A stretch of 64,000 nt of DNA from Mycocentrospora acerina (GCA_022701365.1 JAKUHH010000041.1:620001-684000), one strand, 5' to 3'; numbered from the stretch's first letter, positions 12,651 to 23,559 are shown. Made by a program: numbers and translations. The notes: generated from the letters alone by a model not told the origin.

Positions 12651-13880
12651 ATGGCCGCACATCGCGATGTACAAGGCGTTTCAACGCCGGATGAACGCGC
12701 GCCCCTACTCGCAGACGCAACTTTGAGACGCAATACAAGTGCACATTCAGAGGATGATATATCATTATCTGATCCGCAAGATACCGGCTCGAAGAAGTGG
12801 CAGTATGCTTGGAGAGGCATTTGGCTCGTAGCCGCAGCAGTTACTATCGTGGTATTTGTAAAAGCATGGGTCAGCGCTGGCGATAATGATGTAAGTGTCT
12901 CTAGCTTTCAGATGTTTTGTTCCGGATCTAATAAATATCCCCTTGGTAGTTCGATCTAAGAGGTGCATTGAAACGAGCTTTGGGTGGAGGCCTAAGCGGC
13001 GCAGCCGCAATGATCCTGCAGGTTTTGCTGCTGATGCCAATACGTACGATAATGAACTATCAGTACCGGCACGGAACATCTTTGACTGTCGCGACGAAAA
13101 CGCTTTATCAAGATGGAGGTTTGGGACGTTACTATCAAGGCATGGGGGCTGCACTTGTTCAGGGTATTAATTTTCTTCTCTCGAGTCTACCAAAAGCTTT
13201 GCACTTTAAACGGCTAACTTTAATGTAAAGGACCTATCGCACGCTTCGGTGACACAGCAGCCAACGCTGGAATCCTGGCCTTGCTCCAATCCAACAGTTT
13301 CATGAAGCAACTTCCATCTCCAGTTCAGACAATCTTCGCTTCTGCCTGTGCTGCGGCATTTAGAATGCTACTCACACCCATTGATACACTGAAAACCACA
13401 CTTCAAGCGCAAGGCTCCCGCGGAACAGCTTTACTTCGGCAGCGCATTCGGACTGACGGTGTCGGGAGTCTCTGGTGGGGTGCTTTTGCAACCGCTGCTG
13501 CGACGTTCGTGGGGCATTATCCCTGGTTTGCTGTTTACAATTTCCTCTCAGACACAATTACCGAGCCCTCGAAGCAGCAAATCGGTTGGTGGTTGCTGCG
13601 AGCGGCGTTCATCGGATTTTGTGCATCTGTCGTTTCAGACACAATCTCAAATTCCCTTAGAGTTGTCAAAACATACCGACAAGTCAATGAAACGAGGATA
13701 TCATACACTGCAGCTGCTAGGCGAATCATTCGGCAGGATGGACGGCTAGGACTATTTGGTCGAGGACTGAAGACAAGAATAATTGCAAATGGGTTGCAGG
13801 GAATACTTTTTTCCATACTTTGGAAATTATTTTTGAAGATATGGGAGGATAAGACTGGTGGAAATGGGCAGGCTCGGTGA
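12651..13880 (+). CDS. mitochondrial-carrier-superfamily-like membrane protein
   Basis: Three exons (12651-12890, 12950-13163, 13231-13880) encode 367 residues. A polar N-terminal region of about 55 residues with DERAPLLAD is followed by one hydrophobic helix (WLVAAAVTIVVFVKAW). The rest resembles degenerate mitochondrial carrier repeats. LTPIDTLKTTLQAQG matches the Px[DE]xxKxxxQ carrier signature, and later blocks (SDTISNSLRVVKTYRQ; DGRLGLFGRGLKTRI) are also carrier-like. The repeats are poorly conserved and the N-terminal acidic-dileucine-like ERAPLL motif is unusual for a mitochondrial protein. The location may therefore be vacuolar or another membrane. The true ATG is at 12651; upstream in-frame codons are not ATG. 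The substrate is unknown. Confidence 0.8.
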
Positions 13881-14196
13881 GATCCACGTTCAGCGTATTA
13901 GAAAGAGTATGTGTAGAATAGATATATTGGTTCTTGGTCTAAGAACTTGTCGTAAGGTATGACAAGGCGCTTATTGATCAAGCAGCCTAAATGGAAAATC
14001 CGAAAAACCAAATAACAACTCATATGAGATGAAAAATCCTTCAAAAGAAGAAACTGTAGCAAGCATGTATTGCATCCAATTTTGAAGGTGATTTGGCCAT
14101 GTTCAAGGAAAAATCATCTAGCCAAACCTCAAATTTTACATCCCCACGCTAAAGGAGGAACCAAATGATACTGTGATTATTAATATTCATTACCCC
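13881..14196. other. intergenic, 3' of the carrier gene
   Basis: This is an AT-rich spacer after the carrier gene. I see no coding feature in it before the small minus-strand ORF that ends at 14197. Confidence 0.45.
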
Positions 14197-14417
14197 CTAT
14201 AGAGATTCTGCCCTGAGGACCTTTCGGCAGCGAAACATGATCACAAACGCGATTCCAACAACTGCACAAAGTCCGTTTAGACATGTGATCAACCTAGACG
14301 GAAGCTAAATGCAACCTTAAGGATAATCACACAAATTACACTACTTGCTAGGAATAGTCGGAGACTGTTACAAACTGCAACCGGACCAAATTCAGTGCTT
14401 GTTGAAGGCGGATACAT
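14197..14417 (-). CDS. candidate 46-residue single-helix membrane microprotein
   Basis: Two candidate exons (14417-14342 and 14261-14197) encode about 46 residues. The parts are a polar N-terminus beginning MYPPSTSTEF, one hydrophobic helix across the splice (LRLFLAS/IVGIAFVIMF) and a basic cytosolic-type tail (RCRKVLRAESL). The proposed 80-nt intron has a weak donor GTGTAA but a good acceptor TTTGTGCAG with a TCTAAAC branch-like site 17 nt before it. Without splicing the frame ends at 14289 (42 residues). No family is recognised. The start codon lies inside a perfect palindrome (14408-14428), so the ORF may be fortuitous. Confidence 0.25.
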
Positions 14418-14428
14418 TCTGTATCCGC
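14408..14428. promoter_or_regulatory. palindromic CGG-N13-CCG site upstream of the NmrA-like gene
   Basis: There is a perfect inverted repeat, GCGGATAC / GTATCCGC, with a 5-nt centre, giving CGG (14409-14411) N13 CCG (14425-14427). Inverted CGG triplets are the classical target of dimeric Zn2Cys6 regulators. It lies 229 bp upstream of the NmrA-like start and 93 bp upstream of its TATA box. A second site with the same spacing lies upstream of the Zn2Cys6 gene at 15956-15976. Binding is inferred, not shown. Confidence 0.6.
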
Positions 14429-14516
14429 TAAACACCAACCTCATGTAAGCTCATGTGATTCATCATCGAGCACACTAATCAACTGACAGCATCCTAGAAG
14501 TCGCATCGGAGCGTCG

Positions 14517-14524
14517 TATATAAG
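14517..14524 (+). promoter_or_regulatory. TATA box of the NmrA-like gene
   Basis: TATATAAG lies 133 bp upstream of the ATG at 14657, in otherwise AT-poor promoter sequence. It is a good consensus core-promoter element. Confidence 0.6.
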
Positions 14525-14656
14525 AAACGTATGTCGACTTGATAGATATATTGTATCCTCACAGAACATTTCAAACTATCCCAACAAGACTCTACTCTAC
14601 TTCCTTCTACTTCGAATTCATCGAAACTTATCCAAGCTTCCCCCATCCTTTACACT

Positions 14657-15627
14657 ATGGCATCATATCAAAACATCGCACTCCTCGGCGTAAGTCCTCT
14701 TGTGCTAGTTACTATTGGAAGGACCTACGTGCTAACAGTATGTTTTAGAAAGGCTTTCTTGGCACTGCTGTCGTCGCACAGCTTGCAGAAGCTGGTTTTT
14801 CTGTCACTATACTCACTCGATCAAAAGCATCAGTTGAAAATATTCCTTCCGGTGTTTCAATTGCAGAAGTTGATTACGAATCCTCTGAAAGCATCATCAA
14901 AGCCCTTAAGGGCCAAGATGTCCTCGTTAACACCGTCGGCTCAGCAGCTATCGCTGGTCAAAAGCCGATTATCGATGCTGCAATCGCCGCAGGTGTGAAG
15001 CGTTACGTGCCTGCTGACTATGGCTCTGTCACTGCGGACCCTGAAGCGCAGAAATTACCAGTTTTAGCGCCGATGGCAGAGATTCAACGGTACCTAAAGA
15101 GTAAAGCTGCAGAAGGGGAAATCGAATGGACTGTATTCCAAACTGGCGCGTTCTTCGATATGATTATTGGAATGATACCATTCGTCTTCGATCCAGCATC
15201 GAGAAGTATTCAGTGGTATGACGATGGTGAAAAAAGGTTTAGCACAACTACTACTACGACGATCGGAAAAGCAATTGCGGCTGCATTGAAGAAGCCTCAG
15301 GAAACGAAGAACCGTGTCGTTTACGTGCATGATGCCATTGTTACACAGAAGCAATTGGTCAACTTTGCAAAAGAATATCTCCCGGCCGAACCCCAATGGA
15401 CCGAGACGACAGTGAAGGCAAGTGAAGAGCTCCAGAGGACCTTGAACCTTCTGAAGTCAGGAGAATTTGATTTTTCGGCAGCGATGGACCAACTGAAGGC
15501 GGCGATTTTTAGCAAAGGTTTCAACAGTGCGTACAAGGATCCTGATAATCAGCTGCTTGGGCTTGATACTTTTAGCGACGAGGACTTGCAGAAATATGTC
15601 AATGTTGCTCTGGCAAAGTTCAAATGA
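14657..15627 (+). CDS. NmrA-like / isoflavone-reductase-like NAD(P)-binding protein
   Basis: Two exons (14657-14689 and 14749-15627) encode 303 residues of a Rossmann-fold protein of the atypical short-chain dehydrogenase group (NmrA/PCBER/isoflavone reductase). The 59-nt intron interrupts the dinucleotide motif and restores ALLGKGFLGTAV, a variant of GxxGxxG. Further family blocks are QDVLVNTVGSAAIAGQ, the AAGVKRYVPADYG segment and WTVFQTGAFFD. Members either reduce aromatic substrates with NADPH or act as redox sensors that bind transcription factors, as NmrA does with AreA. The neighbouring Zn2Cys6 gene and the shared palindrome suggest the two work together. Which activity it has cannot be read from the sequence. 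Confidence 0.88.
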
Positions 15628-16117
15628 AAGGCTGGAATGCAATATAACTACAGGTGTGTAGATACACTATGTAATCTTACGTCCAGGCTGCTTAGGTACC
15701 TAAAAAATCACTTCCTCTACCATGTCAGTTCAATTCATCCAACCTGCGAAATGAGGAGATGGGAGACGCACAATGAAAAAAGAATCGAGTGAATATAAGT
15801 TGATTCAATCTTTTTCATTCATCTTATTATAGTTTCTTTACCAACCTTCGACATTGTTAAAACGGGAAAGAATGCGGAACCAAATTTGATCGTCGGGTGC
15901 TGAGGACGGGCCGATTGTCTGTAGGTCAGCGGGGTGGTTTCTTGGCACAGAGGCGGCGGATACAAAATACATCCGCACGCTCCGCCAAAAACAGTCAGCA
16001 AGAGTTCATGATCATGTAGTGTCCCAAGTTCCAAAATTTAATTCAATTTTTCTCCAGATTCGACATTTTACAATTCATTTACAGTCTTCTTGAACAGCAA
16101 ACATCGAGGCGAGTCAG
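15628..16117. promoter_or_regulatory. promoter region of the Zn2Cys6 regulator gene
   Basis: This is a 490-bp spacer with no gene. Its notable content is the palindrome at 15956-15976. The rest is mixed AT-rich sequence. Confidence 0.5.
15956..15976. promoter_or_regulatory. second CGG-N13-CCG palindrome, upstream of the regulator gene
   Basis: The inverted repeat GCGGAT / ATCCGC has a 9-nt centre, giving CGG (15957-15959) N13 CCG (15973-15975). The spacing is the same and the extended half-sites (CGGATAC left, ATCCG right) match the site at 14408-14428. It lies 142 bp upstream of the start codon of the Zn2Cys6 gene, so autoregulation is the simplest reading. Confidence 0.6.
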
Positions 16118-18420
16118 ATGAGTTCAGCCGTTACTTCATCAGCTGGTGCAAACAGGATTGCTATTGTACGTTCCAACGTTCCAATCAAGGTTTGAAGGTT
16201 TATTTTTAACTAAAAATAATCCCATGTTAGGCTTGTCTGCAGTGCAAGAAACGAAAAAGACGCTGTGATGGAGCAAATCCGACGTGTGGGCATTGCGCAA
16301 TCAAAGGCACACTATGTGTCTACACCGAAAGAAGGCGTCGAGGGCCGGGGAAAAAGTAAGTCGAAGCGTGAGATGACCGCATAGTAAAAAATGATGACCA
16401 ACGTCTTGTAGTAAGGATCACATACAAGTCCTTGAGGAGCGACTGAACAAGTTGGAGTCGAAGCTGCATCAGCAATCCGTGTCGATGATTTCCGAAGAAG
16501 TAGATGGAGATGACGAGTTGCGCCACAGCTGTTCCTCGCCAGAGGGAGCACAAGATGATTATTCAAACTTCACCGTAGAGCCTATCCATACTGCTCTAGA
16601 TGGACAACCTGCATGCCCTTCTAGTGCAAGATTTCCAGCTGTTGACGATAGCAATCCCGGAGGTAGTGTAGATGTCATACAGCAAGCGGACAGAATCCTC
16701 AGCAACGAATTCGCCCTAAAGTTTATGGAGTACACCACGGATATTCGCAACACAGCTCAAAGCCTTCGAACCGGCATGGATGTGACGAATTTTCAGAGAA
16801 GAGTGTTTGCGCGGCTCCCTTCCCGGTTTCAGACAGTGGAACTGATCTTGCCAATACTTGAGCAAATTCAAATGCACGGAACATTGTTTGACGCTAGGTC
16901 CATTTTGCAGTTGCTAGAACAGCAACATAACGCTGGTTCTGATAATTCCGCCGAGGACCCCTCGAGGTGGGCCATTATCAATGCATATTTTGCAAGAGCA
17001 GGTTTGTTCAGAATTAGTAACGGATCCAGCAATGGACTGTCATCGACTGTCTGGAGCTATTTCAAAAACGCGTTCTCAATTTTTCCGGAACTTGTGATCC
17101 AGGGCGAAGAACTTTCGGCATGTGAGGCATTGTCGGCCATGTCTATGTTCATGCTTGGTTCCGGCGATGCTCGTACTACTTCACAGCTAACGGCTTCGGC
17201 AGCTCGCTTGGCATATGAACTCGGTCTGCATCGAACAGACCACTACACTAACTTGAGTACCGAAGAAGCAAAGAGGCACCAGCGAATCTTTTGGGTGACC
17301 TACATACTCAATACAGAGGTAATGTATAGATATGGGTTACCTTCCCCTTTTGGACATAACTTAGTAGCCATCGATCTCCCTTCAGACATTCTCTTCCAAT
17401 CTATGGCTGGACTTGCAGTCATTCAGTCGCGTTTATACAGCCTGTTACTTAAGGAAGATTCTACGACAGAAATTAGCGATGATTCTCTCAAAGCAATTTT
17501 CACAATATACGAAAATCTACAAATCTGGAAAAGAGAGCTTCCTGAGTCGTTGCAGCTTTCGGAAAGATATGGCGAGGTGACACTCGACATAGTTGTCGCT
17601 ATTCTTCACTTCAAATTCCACAGCAGTGTGACTAAGGTCCACATCATGATAAGCCGCATTTTGAATACTCTGAAATCTCGTTCTGCCAAGACACCCTCAC
17701 CGAGGCTAGGGGATATGAGTGTAGTAGGTTTGAAACTGTCAAGAAATAAATGCGCAGCCTCAGCTCGGAGTATACTCGGCATTTTGCGCTGTTTAAATCC
17801 AGCTCCCTTTTTTCAGATTTGGTATGTCTACTCTTCTTGCAAAAATTCGTATGAATCACTTACTAAAATCTACCAAAGGGAGATCTTGTACCATCCTCTG
17901 TCCGCAGTTCTTGTACTATTATGGACTGTCGTCGAGGACCCACTCAGTCAAGTTGCGGAATCAGACATTGAGTTAATGGGAGACTTTATGAAGTTCCTCG
18001 AAGATCTCCAGTCGTCTGGTTGTGATGTGGGTAGTCTGCTCGATGGTTGTTCTAAATTCCGCCAGGTTGCGGGTTGTGCCATCAGTGCCGCCAAGGTTGG
18101 CGAGCATATGTGGGATTTAAACTGTAGAACAGACAAGGATATAAGGTGGGCTCAGCTTGTGGTAAGCGATTAAACTGCTATACTTCATGAGATCGGACCT
18201 AACTTGTGATATCAATCAGTCGGTTCGTCTCAAGCTGTCAAATGTTAAGGACTGGTTACAGCTTGCCCAAGGACTTTTGAGCAACATCAGCAGGCTGCGC
18301 ATGGAATCAGAAGAGGTACTCTCTGACATTCTCAAGATTCATTCAGAAAACAGAACTTATGGTCTATTTGTTCCTGAGTGTCTGAAGTCACATACTCATA
18401 ATTTCTCATTTGGAGACTAA
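16118..18420 (+). CDS. Zn2Cys6 (GAL4-type) transcription factor
   Basis: Four exons (16118-16165, 16231-16355, 16412-18161, 18220-18420) encode 707 residues. Residues 18-45 are a textbook binuclear zinc cluster, C-x2-C-x6-C-x6-C-x2-C-x6-C, containing KKRKRRCDGANPTC. Basic residues and a heptad-like linker follow (VLEERLNKLES), expected to make the dimer. The middle is a fungal-specific transcription factor homology domain: the SMFMLGSGDARTTSQLTASAARLAYELGLHR type of motif is split around residues 250-290, and HQRIFWVTY follows. Each intron junction is in frame. The protein should be nuclear and bind paired CGG triplets. Two such palindromes flank it and the upstream NmrA-like gene, making these the obvious targets. 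The pathway controlled is unknown. Confidence 0.93.
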
Positions 18421-18551
18421 AACTCTCGCTCTGTCGAGATTTCTGCTTTCTCTAATACGTAGCATCTCTACGCACTCATAGACACATCCCTGGTAGTTTT
18501 GACTTTGAAATGGAACACTGAGAACCGTACTGGACAATCAGATGTAATGCT

Positions 18552-19554
18552 TCAACGAAAGCCCGAGGGACTTCGAGGAGGTAAAGGTGGCGGGGGTGGT
18601 TCCAGATTGGAGCTACCATGACTCTGCTTGTGTTTGATCTTGCTCCACAGGTCTTTGATAGTGTCCACATCATTCTTTACAGACTCGCTGTCCTCTTTAT
18701 GGTCGTCCTTCTCCAGTCTAGACCTCAACTTGGCCACCATCATATCTCGGGCCATCTTCGGCGACACAAGACGCAGTTCCTCGTCCAACTTCGCCTGACT
18801 GATCATTTTGCCATTACACAAGTCTCTTACCATAGCCTCAGCGAGATGCTGACAGTTGTTTGATGTCAACTTGTAGCGCTGATTTGCAGCTATAAAGTTC
18901 TCACCTGCTTCGCTATTAGTGTGTGCTCGTGCAGCTGTCAGTGGAAATGAAAGGAAGCTTACCGTGTTGTCGAATTTCTTCGTGCTTCTTTGTTGTCTCG
19001 CCCACATAGTAACATGAGCTCCAGGATTCGATGAACTCATGGGTAATCTCATAAACACGAAAATAATTCTTTCCCAGCATTGCCAACTCTAATTGATCAC
19101 TCATCAAGTCGTACGCATAACTGATCCCAAGGCCGCGATCAATAACGCACACCGCCCAATGACTGACGCTGTTCAAGCTCATGCCCACATGTTTTCCCAG
19201 AAGTTCATACGACCTTCTAGACAGCTCAAATTTCCCGTAAGAAATCGGAGTCGTGATCAGGAAGACTGCGTTGTTATTTGATTGAGGTTGGCAAATCAGC
19301 GGTATCATCTCGGTAGATGAGTCACCGGTGAGTTTCCTTGTGATGCGTTGGAGAAACTCATTCTTCTCGCGGATGGCTGCTGCCAGCTGCTCATCTACAA
19401 CCGCTGCGGATTGGCGATTCTTTCGTTCTTGCCTGTATTGGCAACTGTCAGCAGATACATGTGATTCTAGGCGATGCGCGTACCATTTCTGGGAGACGGA
19501 TTTGTAGGCAGCTTCACCAGCCTTAGTCAACTGTGCAAAAACCTCGGATCCCAT
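18552..19554 (-). CDS. PPPDE/LRAT-like papain-fold protein with proline-rich tail
   Basis: Two exons (19554-18963 and 18904-18552) encode 314 residues. The intron at 18962-18905 joins EEIRQHG to ENFIAANQRY. The central part has the permuted papain-like arrangement of PPPDE and LRAT-type proteins: SHWAVCV (His 132), then a YYVGETTKKHEEI block, then SNNCQHLAEAMV (Cys 215). His before Cys is the expected catalytic pair for a thiol peptidase or acyltransferase. The C-terminus is charged and ends in a PPPPPLPPR proline run that could bind SH3 or WW domains. There is no signal peptide. The N-terminal segment contains a possible second short intron that I did not use. Function is not known. Confidence 0.72.
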
Positions 19555-20327
19555 TTATTGTTCTCTGAATGTATAGAAATGCTGATGGATGTGACGGATT
19601 CAAGCGTGGCGGTGCAGCGCGTAGCGGTGGGAATTGACGGAATGACGGCATGTCGTGGCAGGCGCTATCTCGTAGTTAGTGTGAGCCACCGAATCAGGGA
19701 AATGCCATCCACGAAAAGGGCCATTTCCAACTGTTCACCGATCACCAAATGGGTTGCAATGAAAAGACTGGTCCGGCTGCATCTTCGCACAGTCTCAATA
19801 ACGGTGATTTTGGGATATGAGCGCTCGGCTCTTTCAGCACCCAGGACTAAAATTACACGAGTGGGAGCAGCCCGATGTAACGGTGCGCATTAATCAGTGC
19901 CTGATCCGAACTTTCGATAAGGCTTTTGTTTCGCTCGTCGGCCTGTCAATGAGGCCTGGCACTACATTAAGATGTGATCTCAGATTCACTTCCTATGTCC
20001 ATTCATTTTGGTGTGTGCATGGGGAGGTTTGAATGGTAAAAGACGAACAAAAACGAAATTGCTCTTAGACTATAATTAGGATCGAGCGATTCCATCAATC
20101 GAGCCATCCTCCAAGATTTTCCAATTGTTACATCCAACATCTTAATGTTCTACAAACTTCCTAACAGGAAATTCTCCATTTCAATTTCAGTCTTAAAGTA
20201 CGGACCCAGATCGCCTTCTAGTCGATAACTACCACGCTACCGGAAAGAAAAAAATGGAGGGCGGCTCCATCTCATAGAATTCCACTATCTGTTGATAGTT
20301 AGATTAGAGTCTCTTTCACATTATGCG
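19555..20327. other. intergenic
   Basis: This is the upstream region of the papain-fold protein gene. Short frames occur on the plus strand (for example 19474-19893), but they lack motifs and partly overlap the promoter. I see no supported gene. Confidence 0.4.
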
Positions 20328-20532
20328 CTAAATCTTACCAAGTCCATTTCCATTCATGTTTTGGCGACGGCTGTAAAGATATATCAAAACAGCGACCAGC
20401 TGAAGCGTTGCCTGGACGACGGCAACAGAGAGCGAGGCAGCCGCTATTGTGTTGTTATCTAACAAAATCACGCGTTAGCAAATTTTGATGTATTTGCATA
20501 CGTGCAAATGTTATACCCGTAAGTTCGTTCAT
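20328..20532 (-). CDS. candidate 48-residue single-helix membrane microprotein, spliced
   Basis: Exons 20532-20517 and 20458-20328 encode 48 residues. The 58-nt intron has donor GTATAA, a GCTAAC branch site about 20 nt before the end, and acceptor TTTGTTAG, all typical of this genome. The product starts MNELTDNNT and has one hydrophobic helix (AAASLSVAVVQATLQLVAVL). It ends with a basic, polar tail (YSRRQNMNGNGLGKI), so it looks like a small tail- or signal-anchored membrane protein with the tail in the cytosol. No family is recognised. The good intron and coherent helix are the only support. Confidence 0.4.
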
Positions 20533-21230
20533 AGTGGTTAAAAACGTTAGACTCTCTGTTGTCTTGCAATATCTACATTCTCTCACTCAAGCTTTATAAA
20601 TATATCCAACCGCGTTATTGCGTTTTAATCAGCTGCTAAGCTCTGACCATTTTGTTATGTCTTTGCTTGGAATGGTTTTTGTCAGCGTTTTTGCGTTCCT
20701 CGAAAAGCATACATGCGAGTGCAGCATAACCATCACAGCTAACTTATGGTCATCTGCGCCACATTCTGCTTGCATTTTAATATTAAAAAAGCGAATGCCG
20801 GATAGATGAGTCACCGCCTTTAAGGAACTTTAGTCGTTGCGCCTCTATGTACGACTTTTTGCGTTTTGTAGTCGGAGGTAAATACAGTGGGTGCGACGCA
20901 GCTCCACAGGAAATGGAAACCAATAGAGGCTTGGCGGCTCTGGCTTATTTATTATGTCAGCAGAATTGATTGGCTATTCTTTTTTTGCGTATCGTATTCA
21001 TGCAAGCCTTCCGCAGCAATTCCGGTGTGTTTTCAGTTGCTCCTGGATTTATTGCGCTGCACTGTCAGGGGCCAAATTACTGTAGGTCCGCAATAAGTGC
21101 CTATCTTAAGTTCATCATGCGTCACACATTTTTCTCGAATAGAGTCGTCTTTTGATTCAAATTCCTTCGCCTTATCCTTTCTCTCATTCTGTTAATTACC
21201 GTCTCCCAGGCGACCACGTTGCTCAGCACG
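20533..21230. other. intergenic, promoter side of the ankyrin gene
   Basis: This is an AT-rich spacer between the candidate microprotein and the ankyrin gene, with short frames only. I see no supported gene. Confidence 0.4.
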
Positions 21231-23559
21231 ATGGTGAGATACAAGATCGAGAAGAGTAACACTGCTTCAGGTCGGAGAAAGTTGAAGGGCAGACCGAAGA
21301 CATACTCTACTTCTTGGACGAAGAAACTTCTCCTCTTTCGCACATGCGGCCTGAATTTGAGTGATATTCTTCAACTTCTGGCCATTCAAGCTGACAATAA
21401 ATTCATACCAAAGTGTGTTCTACATGCTCTGAGTAACAGTACAGCTCTGACTGGAATCTAGGAATCGACGCGCCCAACAACTTATTCGCCAGCACTTTCC
21501 ACACAGTGATCGAAGACTTCTCGCTCCAAGCAAGTTGGCTACACGCCAACGTGTAGCTTTCTTGAGAGCAACGCTAAGACAAGATGGTGGTCCAGCTAAC
21601 CAAGAAGGGATCTTGATTCCTACATCCGACACACTAAATAGCACACACGCTCAACACTCTCTTTCACTGAATCAAACTACAACCCCTAACACTGGGGAAC
21701 GCGTTCTCTTCCTCGATTCTTGCATTGCCTCGAGCCGACAGACCCTGAGCAACGTATGGGCCTCGACTAAGAGCCCAGACATAGTCGACATTAATATACT
21801 TAAACCTACGTCATCAAGTACCCTAATTTCTCATGGTATTGAAGCAATGGTATCCCGTCACTGTGATCAAAGTATAAATTCCCTTCCAGGTCATGATTTG
21901 GTTACACGAAGCACGGCAAATGAGGAATCTGCCAGCGAGGCTATTAACCATGCCCCTCTTAGTCAGACACACACTTTTTACGAATCCCCCAATCGATTTA
22001 GTCGTTACCGAACATTACAATCTAAGTCTACCGACTCGATAGATGAACAGGAACATCGCGCACCGCTCAAGAATTCGATCGACGCGAACAATCCTGAATG
22101 TTCCAGCCTCGCTTCTACTAAGAGCTTGAAACAAAGATGGCGCGGTGTCCTAGAACGTTCAAGTCTAAGCCCATCTGTTATGTCTGGTCTCATTAGCTTA
22201 CTAAATAAGCGATGGTCAATGAGAACAATGTCAGCAGTGTCTGATATGCAGTCTACAAACTATGTGCAGCCTGAGAGCTTGACACAGCCGGAAAATTTTG
22301 CGCCAAGTAGACATATCCCAGGACTTATGCTCTATCGCCAGCGGGAGATCAAGATTGGCAACTCGCAACTAATCGAGGCCTGCTGTTCGAAAAACTCCAG
22401 TTGCGTTCATCGGTATGTCAGTGACTGCTCCATGCAAGGCTTTAATCTGGCTCAGAGACTCAAACTTAGTCGACTTGTTTTCGAGGCCAAGGAACCAATA
22501 ATGGGGAACCACAACAACAGTTTATTACATTTTGCTGCTAGATCAGGAGTGCATATCGATATCATCCTACATCTTATTGATTTGGAACATGATTTACATG
22601 TCGTTGACGACTATGGCCAATCTTTCCTGTTCTATCTAGATTCTCGGTCACTACAGGGTTCCGGTTGCCAATGTTCAACAGGCAAAACTCACAAATCAAG
22701 GTTTGAGTGCCTTATAAGGAGGCTAAAGTGGCTACCCTCGGAATTCATCAATCGATTGGATAACGACGGAAGACACTTCCTGTTCTTCCTATGTTCCTCG
22801 CCACACTTTAATCTGAACTGGCTTATGGACCTGATACAATCGTCCCTTGAGTGGCGACAGAAACTAAAGTACGTGTCATGCTTACGCGATTGCTTGGGAA
22901 CATTTCTGTTCGACTTTATATCTCAGCGTTCTGACTTTGGTGCATTGAGCGAAGAGACGAAAAGGTCGGTTCACCCATTTTCAGATTACTTAACGTTGCC
23001 GACGACGGGGTCTGAGATGTTATCAATCGAATTCGCGGAAGGAAGAACAAATCTTCACAGATATTTACGATCAGATTCTGTTCTAAATTTGATCACCAAG
23101 GACGAGTTTGCATTCTGGGACGATTTTTGTATTTTCCCCCCTTTCATCAACAGATACGACCACCACGGCCGAACTCCCACCATGGACTTTCTGCAGAACT
23201 GTCTAGATAAAAATCTAGAAGAAAGATATGTGTGCTCAGTAATTAAAGGGCTCATATCTCGGGGTGCAAATGTCAATGCTCGCTGTCGAGGGGGCAAAAC
23301 AATTCTTCATTTTGCCGTCAGAAACGTTATGCTGGAGCTGGTGAGGACTCTGTTAGCTATCCCAAACATAGTTGTTCACCTCCAAGATGATAACGGCCGC
23401 GATGCATTGCAATACGCAAGGCGGGCCCTACGAAAATCGCGACATAAAAATGTGTCCACTGAACTGACTGCTCGGGCTCTGGAGTGTATTTTGGCAATCA
23501 ACTGGGCCTTAGAATGGAGACAAATGAAGGGCAAAGATCTGATCCGTACGATAGGATAA
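21231..23559 (+). CDS. ankyrin-repeat protein with HTH-like N-terminus
   Basis: Two exons (21231-21412 and 21462-23559) encode 759 residues. The first 90 or so residues are basic and look like a small helical DNA-binding module seen at the N-terminus of fungal ankyrin proteins. They run from KGRPKTYSTSWTKKLLLF through NLSDILQLL to FIPKNRRAQQLIRQHFP, the last motif created by splicing. A long serine-rich, probably disordered region (about residues 95-300) follows. Ankyrin-like units come next: NSLLHFAARSG, DDYGQSFLFYL, DNDGRHFLFFL, GRTPTMDFL and GKTILHFAVRN...DDNGRDALQYARR. Ankyrin repeats mediate protein contacts. A role in transcription or self-recognition is possible but not shown. The large exon alone has no ATG at its 5' end, which supports the first exon. 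Confidence 0.78.
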
